From Adiantum capillus-veneris (lineage: Eukaryota; Streptophyta; Polypodiopsida; Polypodiales; Pteridaceae), in NCBI GenBank assembly GCA_014529385.2, contig CM043945.1, positions 144,755,741 through 144,819,740 of the forward strand: a stretch of DNA of 64,000 bases. The letters are read 5' to 3'. Shown here one piece after another: positions 1 to 10,601 of the stretch (position 1 is its first letter; every line of letters begins with the position of its first letter). The notes under the pieces were generated by a model, which was not told the DNA's origin, did not search any database, and worked only from the letters and a program-made list of their open reading frames with translations. The position numbers were made by a program, and so were the translations under genes.

Positions 1-88
1 TGAAGCCTGAGTTCTTACCCTCCATAATTTCTACTCACAAATGATAGAAAAAAAAGGGGAGCTACAAATCAAGGATCTAGGTTTTTTA

Positions 89-538
89 TAAGGGCCATGG
101 CTAGCTTACTATGTTAAGGATGCTCACAAGAAAAGAGCTACTTATGTGTTTGTGTGGGTTTTTTTTTTTTTTTTTGGGGGGGTTTTGGGTGTTTTTGGGG
201 GGGGGGGGGGGGGGGGGGTGGGGGGGGTATATGTGCCCATCATGTAGCTTCAATAAAAGGAAATGTTGAAATTTATACGTTGGGGTGACGTTTAAGTAAC
301 TTAAAAAAAATAATAATGAATAAAACAAGGGTGACATGCTATAACCATGAAAATTCCATAAATAAGGGATTGCTACAATACCCCTTGAATACACGAGATA
401 TAGTAGCTTTACATAGAGTAAAGGCCACAATACTTAATTTTATGATCAACACTTTATAAGGGCCCATGGCTAACTCACTATGCTAATATGGTAAGGATGT
501 TCACAAGAAAAGATCTACTTAATGTGTTAAAGGGTGCA

Positions 539-577
<39 letters not shown>

Positions 578-800
578 ACACCTATAATAAACGTGCCTAT
601 CATGTAGGTACAATAAAAGAAAATGCTAAACTTTAGTGGTTGGGGTTGACATTTAAGGAACTTAAAAGAAAATGAATAAAACAAGGGTGACATGCTATAA
701 CCATGAACATTTCATAAATAAGGGATTGCTACAATACCCCTTGAATACACTAGCTATAGTATCTTTACACAGAGTGAAGGCCACAAGACTTAATGTCATG
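89..800. repeat. Imperfect tandem duplication with long G tracts
   Basis: Two copies of a unit of about 365 bp lie head to tail (about 89-455 and 459-800). Each runs from a GGCCCATGGCTA-like start, through a homopolymer G tract, to a shared segment with GGGTGACATGCTATAACCATG and CCCTTGAATACAC. G tracts lie at 197-218 plus 220-227 in copy 1, preceded by 17 T at 159-175, and at 541-575 (35 G) in copy 2. Short proline- or glycine-rich frames here are artefacts of the G runs. No gene is visible. Confidence 0.8.
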
Positions 801-899
801 ATCAAGCAATGTAAACATTCAATGAAAAATCACAAATAAAGATAAAATTCTTTTGGGCCTACAAATTATCAAAGTTCTCCATGTGGAAATCAATTGAAA

Positions 900-2978
900 A
901 GGTTGATTATCCTTCCAATTGGCTAGCTCATATTTCTTACACCCATCTAATGCTTCATTACCAAGCATTTGAGATTCTACTTGAGTGTTGCCCTTGCTCG
1001 CTTTTAGCTGCTTGTTCTTTGCTCATTAAATGAAAGCACTCTCAAAAAACGTGGTCATGAATGCCTCCTCAAAAGTTTGTATGTAGTGTGAGGAGAGGAA
1101 CATGATCCGAGCATACATCCCCATAAGGATGTTTCTATTGGGCACCTTCGTCTCTAGATGATATGCCTTGGTTGCCTTCAAGGAATACTTGCCATGGGTG
1201 TTCGAAGGCCTCTATATTTTTGAATGCCTGTATGTAGGTTATGATAATTTTGGCAATCTTTGTGAGATGGCATGTAAGATCAGGGATATCCCACAATTGA
1301 TTGTTCACTGCCTACAAGGTATACCATGTACAACTCTGTTGGCTTGTAATTGTTTTCTGGATTTAGAAGTACCGGATAGTTGAGCACTGAAGGATGTCGG
1401 CTTCTCCATATATCATAGTTATTCGAGGATTTCCTTCTAGGGATAGGACATAAACTAGGGTTGATCTTGAGGTGGTGAGGTGAATTTTGGTATGTCATTC
1501 CATCTTGTGGCCTTTTCTTGAACCACTTATTATGACATAGTAGTTGATTCTCCAAAATTGCAAGTACTTGATCTGCAAAGATGGATATATTCTCATAATA
1601 TCCTTTCTACTTGGACTCGAGGACTAGCAAAACTTTCTTTCTTCGTATAGCCTCTTGCTTCATCAATGGAAGGGAGATAATCTCAAGGCCAAAGTTTTTG
1701 ACCACATCATCTAGATTTATGATCAACAAGGCTACAAATTCCAAGACCTTGAGGTCATATAGCATGAAGTCCTTGTGTGAAGGGTTTGGAATCTCTGCAA
1801 TCCACTTACTTATCTCATCTAATAGTTCCACAACTTCTTCAAAGTTATTTAGCCCACCCTCAATAGATGTACTTAGTAGATCTACAGGGAGAAGGTCTAA
1901 TCTTGTAGATTTTATATAGGTATTGGTGTCTGTAGTACATGTACCACTAAGTTTTTTCTTTTAGGGCATTGATTGCTAGATCTTTACCTTGTAGCTCTTG
2001 TGCATGTCTTTCAATTTGGGTGACTAGATATGCTTGTGCCTTTGCCAATTGTTCTCTCAACTCTTGGATCTCTTGATATTTATGGATGTGAATGGCCATG
2101 TGGCCTATTGTCATCACTTGGCAGCCATATTTTTCTTGTGAAAGTTCCACCTTTACTGCCTTGAGCTCCTCTAAATAGCTATTGGTGCTTGAGAAATGGA
2201 AGCTAGATTAGGTGTATCTTTCATTGCCAAGAGCTTGGAAAGAGTATGCTTCACAACGTCATACGAGCCACTCAGCTTGAAATTCCTTTGTTGATCCCAT
2301 GCTAGCTCCTCCTCTAGTCTTTGTTGATCTACCTGCATCTCACTATTAGCTACAATGTGATCTTGTAGATTGTGGTAAAAACCTTCCGCTTCTCTCTTGG
2401 TTTGTTCCAATACCTCTTGTAGGTTCTTTTTGCCATCTTGGAGGTTCTCTATCTACTTGTGTAGCCTTGTATTTTTTGTTTGTGTTTCATGTGCCTCATT
2501 TTTGGCATCTCTAGCATCTATTTCCATGAGCTAGGACACAGTCCACTGGCATTTGAATCAAAACTTGATTGCTTCTAGATGTTGCTCTAGATCAAACTCT
2601 TTGACTAATTGATTTGGATTTTCAATGATTCCTCTGAAGTGGGGTGACACTGGGCCTTTGTTTTGAGTAGACTGTTGTTAAGAAGTCCTAAGAACCGCCT
2701 CTATTCTCCCTTGTTGGTCATGTCCATGGTCTTCTATCTCTTTTGTTTGGTGTCGACTGATTTCCACAAAGTCTTTTTTGTTGGTTTGATCCAGCTCTTG
2801 ATCTTTCTAATTTATTTTTCGTCTCTTCTTTCTCTTCGTTTGCAAGAGATGGTGCTGCTAGATTTGGTGAGATTTTTTGTTCAGTCTCTATCTCAATTTC
2901 ATGTTGTTGATTTGTAGCAGTGTCTTCCCTTGGTGGCTCTTCTTGAGTAGTGTCATGGCCCTTCGGGGAGTCTACCGG
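900..2978 (-). pseudogene. Decayed unknown ORF, C-terminal part
   Basis: This is the downstream part of a degenerate minus-strand reading frame whose upstream part is at 17240-18621 on the other side of gypsy-1. Open stretches at 2718-2978, 2171-2410, 1947-2150 and 1607-1831 encode Glu/Lys/Gln-rich, coiled-coil-like protein, with runs such as LREQLAKAQAYL and QQRLEEELAWDQQ. Near 2970 it begins with VDSPKGHDTTQEE. Reading across the gypsy-1 empty site joins this in frame to the right-hand part. Several stops and frameshifts break it. I do not recognise the family. A retroelement-borne extra ORF is possible, since integrase remnants of the same orientation lie further right, but that is inference. 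Confidence 0.5.
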
Positions 2979-4108
2979 TGTCAGGAGGTTTTTTGAGCAA
3001 GAGATTGCGCATATGTACATATACATGCATGGTGCATCAAATAAAGAATTGCCCATTTTTCAGAGCCAGGTGGTTACGTGGGGCCCACATGTGTACAGGT
3101 AGGACAAGGTGTACATAGTGCATCTATTTTCACTATTACCAGTACCACTGTGTTTTTTCTACAATAAGGAGGAGTTGGTAGCGCGTAAAACTTCTCGAGG
3201 AAGCTATCCGCGGGCTAACAACATGAGGTAAGCAGGTACGTCAGATGGCATCGAGTGGCGTCAGGAGGTCGAACGGGGTCAATATTTGCACGCGGAGAAG
3301 TATGGACACGACGTGGGTGTTTTCTTGTGATACTTATGCAGAAAGGTCATCACGAGGACCAATTTTTGGGGCCACTTCACGTGGTTGCGGGATGCATTAT
3401 TTGGAAAAACTGAGTGCCAGATGTGCGGATGATGCAAAAAGGTGACAACTATGCATTGCGAGGTCAGTTTTTGGCCTGTTCGGGGTCCGTTTGAGGTCAT
3501 CTAAAAGGCCACGGGTGCCCAACTAATAAATCTAAGTGTGGGAACTGAAAAAACAGAGAGAAGACCAGAAAAAACGTGGAGAAGAGAGGAGGAACAACCG
3601 CAAGTGTGTTTTTGCTGTTTTTGGAGCATTTTTTGACCCTAAACTGCTCATCCGAGGTCGGATTTGAGCACTGTGACATTGTAGGGTGGGGTTTTTGGGC
3701 GTTCCGGACGCAATGGAGCTGTCCATTTTGCCAAATTACTCACATATTTTTTGTTTTTCTCCGGTGAGTGAAGCCTCCGCTTAACTTTGTGGTTGTATCT
3801 GGTGTATTTCCTCAATACTGTGAAAACTATTTGCCCCATTGGTGTTGGGATGAGCTTCATTGAGTCTAAACAACAAAAATTTTTCCTCCTTTGAGCTGAA
3901 TTGAGTGTGTGTGTGTGTGAGTGTGTATGTGTGAGTGTTGAGTGGGCAAGTGGGAAATCTCTCTCTTCTCACTCCGTCTGTGTGTTTCCTGTCTCGGCCA
4001 GGCTGGTTGTGTAAGCCGAGTGGTGCCCCATAATGTGTGTGTGTATCATTCCAAGAGTGTGTGTCGGGTCATTATAGAGGTGTTGTGTGTGTTTCCATCC
4101 CGCTCACA
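2979..4108 (+). repeat. Gypsy-1 5' LTR
   Basis: 1130 bp, beginning TGTCAGGAGG and ending CGCTCACA. It matches 16115-17239 along its full length. The 3' part contains TG/GTGT-rich sequence and a stem-loop (3993-4020) followed by TGGTGCCCC. Confidence 0.93.
3993..4029 (+). promoter_or_regulatory. U5-side stem-loop plus TGGTGCCCC (5' LTR)
   Basis: CTCGGC (3993-3998) pairs with GCCGAG (4015-4020) and is followed directly by TGGTGCCCC (4021-4029). The same arrangement occurs at 17126-17162 in the 3' LTR and, with different arm sequence, in the unrelated-looking gypsy-2 family LTRs (36875-36905). Function unknown; an RNA-level role in reverse transcription or packaging is inference. Confidence 0.5.
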
Positions 4109-5048
4109 TTCTTTTGGCGCCCCCACGGAGGATCTTCTTCGAGTACCTTCTGGTTCGAGCTTCAAGCTTCGAGATTCGGGATTACAGGTTACAGGTTACA
4201 GGTTACAGGTTACAGGTTACAGGTTACAGGTACAGGTACAAGTGATTCACACAGGTACAGGTAGCTAGAGTACAGTGATATACTAGCAGTGATGTCACTT
4301 GCACTTGTTGTGGGTATGCATCACTTGGCGCCTATTTGAGCGCATTGTCTACTGGATTGTACGTTACTTGTGGAAACTGCCATTGTACGCATTTGTGGAG
4401 CCATACTTGGTTGTATTTGGCAGTCCCAGCCATTTCTGAGACTTGGTCTGGAAGATAGTCATTTCTGAGACTTGACTATACGCGATTTGCATTAGCCTTC
4501 GTGTGAGGGTCGATAGCGTGAGGTTTTTATTGAGCTGGGGGATTCTCAAATGTAGAGATCCTTTTGGTGATACAGGTAGCTGGAGCACCCTTTTTGTGAC
4601 CTCGCCATAGGCTATGTACTAGTGAGTCCTACTTGATGCTCGGGTTCTATTGTTGACAGTTTATGAATACATATACAGTATATATTTTGGGTTCCTACTG
4701 CTCTATTTCTGGGGAAACTCTGCCAAAATTTTTCCAAGTTATGATGGTTGGTTTTTTGGTCTTTTGAGCCATTTATGCTATTATGCTGCTGAAATTTTGG
4801 CAAAATCAGAGGTTAAGTCAGGTGTGCCTTCTTAGGAGCTTCATGGTTGGCTTTAATGGATAATCAAAATGGCCCTCAATTCACTCCATTTCATTTAACT
4901 CAAAGAATCCAGATAAATGTTCATGTGTACAGGAAGATTTTTTTCCAGCAGCGCATAGTCTTTATGTTCGGGCCAAGAAGATTACGAGAGATCTTGGAAT
5001 GTCCTTTGCCTGTTGTAATTCCGATGATCAACTATGAAAACTCATTTG
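4109..5048 (+). other. Gypsy-1 leader (first part) with 7-bp minisatellite
   Basis: Non-coding leader between the LTR and the copia-1 insertion point; it resumes at 10602-10734. It contains seven copies of TTACAGG at 4182-4230, followed by TACAGG units. Blocks at 4504-4586 and 4711-4738 are colinear with blocks in the copia-1 leader. A short frame at 4847-5048 is open, but its product is not recognisable. Confidence 0.7.
4115..4131 (+). other. Gypsy-1 primer binding site candidate
   Basis: TGGCGCCCCCACGGAGG starts six bases after the LTR. It begins with the TGG that pairs with a tRNA CCA end. It is not the initiator-Met type. I did not assign the tRNA. Confidence 0.6.
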
Positions 5049-5240
5049 TGAAGGAGTACGAGCGGAAGTGCGACGCGAGAGAGAGTGCGAGAAGAAGAGC
5101 ACGACGATATGGTGAACTCGCTCTACTGTAATGTGTAGAGCATAGTGAGTTCTTATTAGGTTTTTACAAAAGAATATGTGTACATACCTGGCGGCCCACC
5201 CACTTACCTGGGCGACCACATTGGGCTTTATACCCCAACA
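5049..5240 (-). repeat. Copia-1 3' LTR
   Basis: 192 bp. On the minus strand it begins TGTTGGGGTATAAAG, so a TATAAAG box lies near its start, and it ends in CTCCTTCA. It is nearly identical to 10410-10601 and to 54121-54312. Confidence 0.95.
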
Positions 5241-5255
5241 ACCTCCCACTTAAAG
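5241..5255 (-). other. Copia-1 polypurine tract
   Basis: The minus strand reads AAGTGGGAGGT directly before the 3' LTR, the expected position of the plus-strand primer. Confidence 0.75.
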
Positions 5256-5329
5256 TCCAATGTGGTACTTTAAGTGTGAGAGAAGCTACTATACAAGCTA
5301 ATATACAAGAGATGTAGAGAAGTGATTTA

Positions 5330-8300
5330 CTACCCTACACCTAACTGCTTGCGAAAATGCGCAAAGCTCTCTGAGGGAAGTCCTTTTGTAAGTAGATCAA
5401 CAGGATTTTCTGTGGTGTGAACTTTGACAAGCTGAAGTTGCTTATCCTCGAGCATTTCCCTGATGAAATGATACTTCACATCCACATGCTTTGTCTTTGA
5501 GTGATAAACTGGATTGCGAGACAATTGTATAGCACTTTGACTATCACAATATAACACAGGCATCTCTTCTTTGATTCCCAAATCTGTTACTAGTCGATTA
5601 AGCCAAATTGATTCTTTGCATGTCTCTGATGCTGCAACATATTCAGCCTCTGTAGTAGACTGAGTAACACAATCTTGTAATCTAGAACGCCATGATACTG
5701 CTCCACCAACCAATGTAAAGACATACCCTGACGTAGACCTTCGGTTGTCTAAGTCACTTGCATAATCTGAGTCTGTAAAACCCTTTACACTTAGCTCGTG
5801 ACTCCCATAGCATATACGCATACTCTTTGTAGCTTTCAGGTATCTCAATATTCCTTTCACTGCCTCCCAATGTTTCTTGCCTGGGTTTGACATGTATCGA
5901 CTTACTATTCCCACTGCAAATGCAATGTCTGGGCGAGTAGAAATCATTGCATACATCAAACTACCCACTGTAGATGCATATGGAATCTTATCCATTTCAT
6001 CCTGTTCTTCCTCAGACACAGGACAATCTTGTTTGCTAAGTTTCACATGTGGTGGCAATGGAACACTCAATGCCTTTCCCTTCTTCATATTGAAACGTTG
6101 CAAAACCTTGTCAATATACTCTGTTTGAGATAACCAAATCAACTTCTTTGATCTATCTCTCTCAATGCGAATACCAAGTATATGACTTGCCTCACCCATG
6201 TCTTTCATGTCAAACGATTTTGCCATCTTTGAATTCAAAGCTGAAATTTCTTCCAAGTGCTTGCCAGCAATCAACATGTCATCCACATACAAAATAAGGA
6301 TCAGCCAACTACCATCCTTAGCCTTCTTTGTATATAGACAATGATCGAACTCACTACGTTTGTAGCCTTGAGAAAGTATAAACTTGTGGAATTTATGGTA
6401 CCATGCCCTCGGTGATTGTTTTAAGCCATAAAGACTCTTTAACAACTGGCATACCCAATCTTCCTTGCCTTTATGAACAAACCCTTCTGGCTGCTGCATG
6501 TAAATTTCCACATCTAAATCACCATGCAAGAACGCTGTCTTGACATCCATTTGGTGCAACACCAAATCTAATATGGCAACCAATGCAAGAAAGCATCTCA
6601 ATGTAGTCATCTTGACCACCGGAGAGAAGACTTCATCAAAGTCAATGCCTTGTTCTTGCTTAAAGCCCTTGGCAACAAGCCTTGCTTTGTACTTTGGCTG
6701 ACTATCATGAGCGGTGATCTTATAACTGTAAACCCATTTACAAGGTAGAGCCTTTTTGCCCTGTGGTAATTTAACTAGCTTCCATGTCTTGTTTTTACGC
6801 AGAGCTGTCATCTTTGACTGCATGGCCAATTGCCAATTCCCGGAGTCCTTCATTTGCACTGCTTCCTTGTAACATGAAGGCTCATTGCAATCAGTCAACA
6901 TGACATAATTCATAGATGGAACAAACCTATCAGGAGGTCGCGTGATACGTCCAGATCTGCGCACAATAGGTGGCTCAGGCTCAGCCACAACCTGTGGTTC
7001 CACTCTATCTTGTCCTTGCTCCTCTTGAGCCCTGACATTTTGTCTTGCACGTGGAGGTCCATCTTCTTGGAAGACAACTCTTCTAATCTCCTCAACCCTC
7101 TCTGGTTTAGAATGATATTTGGATTCATTAAAGTGAACATCATTGCTGCGGACAACCTTTCTGGATTCGGGATCCCAAAGTCTGTACCCCATCTCACCAG
7201 AATTACCATAGCCTAGAAAGATACACTTTCTACTCTTTGGCTCAAGTTTGTTCCTAAATTCCTTTGGAACGTGAGTATATGCCTCACAGCCAAAGACTCT
7301 GAGATGCTTGTATGAGGGCATTTTGCCTGACCATACCATCTCTGGCACTGAATCCTTCTGCAAAACCTTGCTAGGAGATCTATTTACAAGATGAACAGGT
7401 GTTGATACAGCTTCAGCCCAAAACCCATTTGGCAGCTGTGCATTAGACAACATACTTCTGAACTTCTCTTGTATGGTCCTATTCATCCTCTCAGCAACAC
7501 CATTTTGAGGAGGATTGTAAGGAGCAGTAAGTTCACGTTTTATACCTTTTGACTCACAAAAGTCCTGAAAGGCCTTTGAAACATACTCTCCACCATTGTC
7601 AGTGCGTAAGCATTTAAGCTTCTTGCCACTCTGATTCTCCACAAGTGTCACAAACGTTTTGAAAACACTCAACGCTTCATCCTTGTGCTTGAGAAAGTAA
7701 ACCCATACTTTCCTCGAATAATCATCTATAAATGTCATAAAGTAAGAAGCTCCCCCTAGAGATAGGTTAGGCATAGGTCCACACAAATCACTATGAACAA
7801 GTGCCAACTGTGTATCTCTTCTACTGCTTCTATGCTTATGTGGCTGCTGTGTTTGCTTACCATACAGACAATGTTCACAGAATTCAAGATCATTAAATGA
7901 AAAGCCAGGCAAATAACCAGAACGAGACAAGATTTCCATTCCCTTCTTGGACATATGTCCTAACCGGCTATGCCACAAAGAAACGTTCAGCTGCTCGGTT
8001 ACATTGATTACATTTTTAGAGACATTTGATACATAAATCATGTAAAGTCCTCCAGACTTTACTCCATGTGCTACTGTCATAGAACCCTTGGATATCTTCC
8101 ACATGTTCTGTCCAAAAGTGGTGACGTAGCCAACACCATCAAGTAAACCTGTGCTCATCAAGCTCTTTGTAATTGCGGGAACATGTCTCACATTCTTCAG
8201 CGTGAAAGAAGAGCCATTCTGAAACTTCAATTGAACATCTCCAACACCTAAGATCTCACATGTCTGCCCATTGCCTAGCCGAACATGATCTTTAGTGGTC

Positions 8301-9310
8301 ACATAAGAGGTAAACCACTCCTTGTTTGGAGACACATGAAGTGATGCCCCTGAGTCTATAATCCAGTCACTCAGTGCATTTCCATCAGATGCTGTAAGAA
8401 GAGCGGAGTCCATTGTATTCTTCAAGAAGTAGATGTCTCCTGACACTAAACTGTCATCCTCTGCAACAGTGTTTGTCACATTTATTTCTTGAATCTTCAC
8501 TGAGGACTTGTTCTTCTCACCATGGTCTTCAGCTTTCTCTTTGCCTTTTTCTGCTTTCCATTCTCTACAGTCTCTTTTCATGTGACCCTTCTTGCCACAA
8601 TGGTAGCATTCTATGTCACTCTTGCCTTTAGCACTGCGGGACTTCCTACGAGACTGATTCCTCTTTCCACCTTTGTACTTTTCTTTGGTCCTTCCCCTGA
8701 CAACTAAGGCTGTTCCTTTGCCTTTGTCCATTGTCTTTCTATTGGTTTCTTCAGTAAGCAGACTTCCTTCTACACCTGCTATGTTCAAACCATCTACAGG
8801 TGCAGAATTACTCAAAGCTGTGCGAAAAGTGTCCCAACTTTCCGGCAATGTGATCAACAGGAACATAGCTCTAACAGGTTCATCAAACTTGACACCTTGA
8901 GCTGACAACTGACTATAGATTGTGTTGAATTCATTCAGATGATTGGACATAGGTGTCCCTTCTTTCATCTTCAAGTCAACAAGCTTCTTAAGCCAGTATA
9001 CCTGTGAAGCTGCACTCTGCTTCTCATAAAGATCACTCAGCTTTAACCATGCTTCATAAGCCGACATCTCGTCTGCTACATTGAAGTAAACGCTTTCTGC
9101 CAAAGTCAGCATAATGGTAGAAAGTGCCAATTCATCCATTTCGCTCCATTCATCTTCATCCATATCTTCTGGTTTTATCCCTTTGAGCTTTATAGGTTTT
9201 ATCTGCTTCTTTTGTACCAAAACGTGCCAAATCTGCTTCTTCCACAATGGGAAATTGGTTCCATCCAGCTTCTTGATATTGTAAAGAACAGTGTCCTGTG
9301 ATCCAGCCAT
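5330..9310 (-). CDS. Copia-1 gag-pol polyprotein
   Basis: An intact 1326-residue Ty1/copia polyprotein in one frame, starting at the first ATG after the leader (MAGSQDTVLYN). Domains in order: a copia-type gag (about 10-200); zinc knuckle CYHCGKKGHMKRDC (about 234-247); aspartic protease DSGAS (about 318); integrase with HHCC finger from HSRLGHM (about 445) to CEHC, and catalytic D/D/E in HSDLCGP, RTDNGGEY and NGVAERMNR (about 507, 569, 605, a DD35E spacing); reverse transcriptase with YVDDML (about 1009); and RNase H from KGFTDSDYA (about 1179) to the tail. Length and the order with integrase before RT are normal for copia. No stop or frameshift is present. Copia-2 at 54402-57668 is a decayed close relative. 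Confidence 0.97.
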   Translation of the reverse strand: MAGSQDTVLYNIKKLDGTNFPLWKKQIWHVLVQKKQIKPIKLKGIKPEDMDEDEWSEMDELALSTIMLTLAESVYFNVADEMSAYEAWLKLSDLYEKQSAASQVYWLKKLVDLKMKEGTPMSNHLNEFNTIYSQLSAQGVKFDEPVRAMFLLITLPESWDTFRTALSNSAPVDGLNIAGVEGSLLTEETNRKTMDKGKGTALVVRGRTKEKYKGGKRNQSRRKSRSAKGKSDIECYHCGKKGHMKRDCREWKAEKGKEKAEDHGEKNKSSVKIQEINVTNTVAEDDSLVSGDIYFLKNTMDSALLTASDGNALSDWIIDSGASLHVSPNKEWFTSYVTTKDHVRLGNGQTCEILGVGDVQLKFQNGSSFTLKNVRHVPAITKSLMSTGLLDGVGYVTTFGQNMWKISKGSMTVAHGVKSGGLYMIYVSNVSKNVINVTEQLNVSLWHSRLGHMSKKGMEILSRSGYLPGFSFNDLEFCEHCLYGKQTQQPHKHRSSRRDTQLALVHSDLCGPMPNLSLGGASYFMTFIDDYSRKVWVYFLKHKDEALSVFKTFVTLVENQSGKKLKCLRTDNGGEYVSKAFQDFCESKGIKRELTAPYNPPQNGVAERMNRTIQEKFRSMLSNAQLPNGFWAEAVSTPVHLVNRSPSKVLQKDSVPEMVWSGKMPSYKHLRVFGCEAYTHVPKEFRNKLEPKSRKCIFLGYGNSGEMGYRLWDPESRKVVRSNDVHFNESKYHSKPERVEEIRRVVFQEDGPPRARQNVRAQEEQGQDRVEPQVVAEPEPPIVRRSGRITRPPDRFVPSMNYVMLTDCNEPSCYKEAVQMKDSGNWQLAMQSKMTALRKNKTWKLVKLPQGKKALPCKWVYSYKITAHDSQPKYKARLVAKGFKQEQGIDFDEVFSPVVKMTTLRCFLALVAILDLVLHQMDVKTAFLHGDLDVEIYMQQPEGFVHKGKEDWVCQLLKSLYGLKQSPRAWYHKFHKFILSQGYKRSEFDHCLYTKKAKDGSWLILILYVDDMLIAGKHLEEISALNSKMAKSFDMKDMGEASHILGIRIERDRSKKLIWLSQTEYIDKVLQRFNMKKGKALSVPLPPHVKLSKQDCPVSEEEQDEMDKIPYASTVGSLMYAMISTRPDIAFAVGIVSRYMSNPGKKHWEAVKGILRYLKATKSMRICYGSHELSVKGFTDSDYASDLDNRRSTSGYVFTLVGGAVSWRSRLQDCVTQSTTEAEYVAASETCKESIWLNRLVTDLGIKEEMPVLYCDSQSAIQLSRNPVYHSKTKHVDVKYHFIREMLEDKQLQLVKVHTTENPVDLLTKGLPSESFAHFRKQLGVG

Positions 9311-10395
9311 AGCTACGCTTCACAGTGGTTTACTTTCCTGGGAAATATTCGGCAGAGTTTCCCCTGTAAACTGACCTCTGAACCAATATCAATCTGTCAA
9401 ATGAACCAAGAAAGCTTCAGATTCTGCATAAATTTTGGCAGAGTCTCCTTTGTAAAATGGCTCTGGTGTACTAAAAAAACAGACCAAAAAACAGCTCAAA
9501 AAACAATGTCTCTCTGACACTGTAAGCTGCGGGTAAACCTGTCCTGCACCTGTACTGTCTCTCACGGTCTTGTAACTGTCCTATAAGCATAGACTGCGAC
9601 GATGACTCAACGGCAGTAAAGCAAAGATGCAATCCCAATTGTCTAACTCATAGTCAATACATCCTAGCTGCCTATCTAAGGGTGCTCGAGGGATCGCTCC
9701 AAGACCTGTATCACCGAAAGGATCTCAACATTCGAGAATCCCCCAACTCAATAAAACCTCACTCGACCCTCAAAAAAGGCTGCAGTAAATCTGACAGTAC
9801 ATAGACTTCCCACAAAGTCATACATCCACAAATTTCCCACTGTATGCTGTAACCGCTGCGGCGGTTGTTTGCTGCGTGACTCACAGCCAGCAAACCCTCA
9901 ACAGACATACATCATCTCTAACAATACATCCCATGTGGAAGTACCTGCAATGACAAGATGAAATCTGGAATATCAAGCAGCAAACACAAGCTACCTGATG
10001 AACTAGTGGATGTCGCCTACAGTCTGTGTGTAGATGCGCCCGTGTTGTATGTGACACGCCTCCAAGAACTGTGAGCCGTCCTTCGATGTGTAGACAGCCA
10101 CAAATCAACACTCTGGGAGTGTCGATTTCCTCAGCACTTGCAGTCGCAGGCCGTAAACCCCAAATTTGCAGAGTCGGATCTGCACCCGTCGAGACCACGT
10201 AGTCGAAAATGGCCTGCGCAGACCTTTGTCGAAGCCGAACGGTGGCCGAGATGACCTCAGAATGAAATTCTGACAACACCAAGCCCTTAGAGCTCTCCCA
10301 CGAGATTTGGGGCCGTGTCTTCGCCTGTCGAATTTCACTCCAATCTGAGTTGGTGACTCTAGCCTCCTGCAGTGCTGCCCCGAGCCTCGATCTGA
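9311..10395 (-). other. Copia-1 leader
   Basis: About 1.08 kb of non-coding leader between the primer site and gag. It shares two colinear blocks with the gypsy-1 leader: 9697-9772 matches 4504-4586, and 9338-9365 matches 4711-4738. A second short copy of the latter motif is at 9430-9448. Short open frames here (for example 9881-10282) show no family features. Confidence 0.75.
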
Positions 10396-10407
10396 GCTCT
10401 GATACCA
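10396..10407 (-). other. Copia-1 primer binding site (tRNA-iMet)
   Basis: The minus strand reads TGGTATCAGAGC, the standard plant initiator-Met primer site, two bases inside the 5' LTR. Confidence 0.93.
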
Positions 10408-10409
10408 GT

Positions 10410-10601
10410 TGAAGGAGTATGAGCGGAAGTGCAACGCGAGAGAGAGTGCGAGAAGAAGAGCACGACGATATGGTGAACTCGCTCTACTGTAATGTGTAGA
10501 GCATAGTGAGTTCTTATTAGGTTTTTACAAAAGAATATGTGTACATACCTGGCGGCCCGCCCACTTACTTGGGCGACCACATTGGGCTTTATACCCCAAC
10601 A
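10410..10601 (-). repeat. Copia-1 5' LTR
   Basis: 192 bp, nearly identical to 5049-5240. It is followed on the plus strand by the target copy ATTTG and the rest of the gypsy-1 leader. Confidence 0.95.

Larger units (their letters stand above)
5049..10601 (-). mobile_element. Copia-1, complete LTR retrotransposon
   Basis: A complete Ty1/copia element on the minus strand. LTRs of 192 bp lie at 5049-5240 and 10410-10601 (TG...CA) and differ at only about four positions. Perfect 5-bp target copies ATTTG lie at 5044-5048 and 10602-10606. The initiator-Met primer site abuts the right-hand (5') LTR and a purine tract abuts the left-hand (3') LTR. The single gag-pol frame is intact. It is inserted in the gypsy-1 leader and so is younger than gypsy-1. 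It looks structurally competent, though activity cannot be judged from sequence. Confidence 0.96.

Noticed and set aside
2974-2978. 5-bp target duplication for gypsy-1
   Set aside because: ACCGG and CCAGA do not match; the 4-bp pair CCGG/CCAG fits and restores the interrupted frame.
4182-4230. Interstitial telomere repeat
   Set aside because: The unit is TTACAGG, not the plant TTTAGGG.
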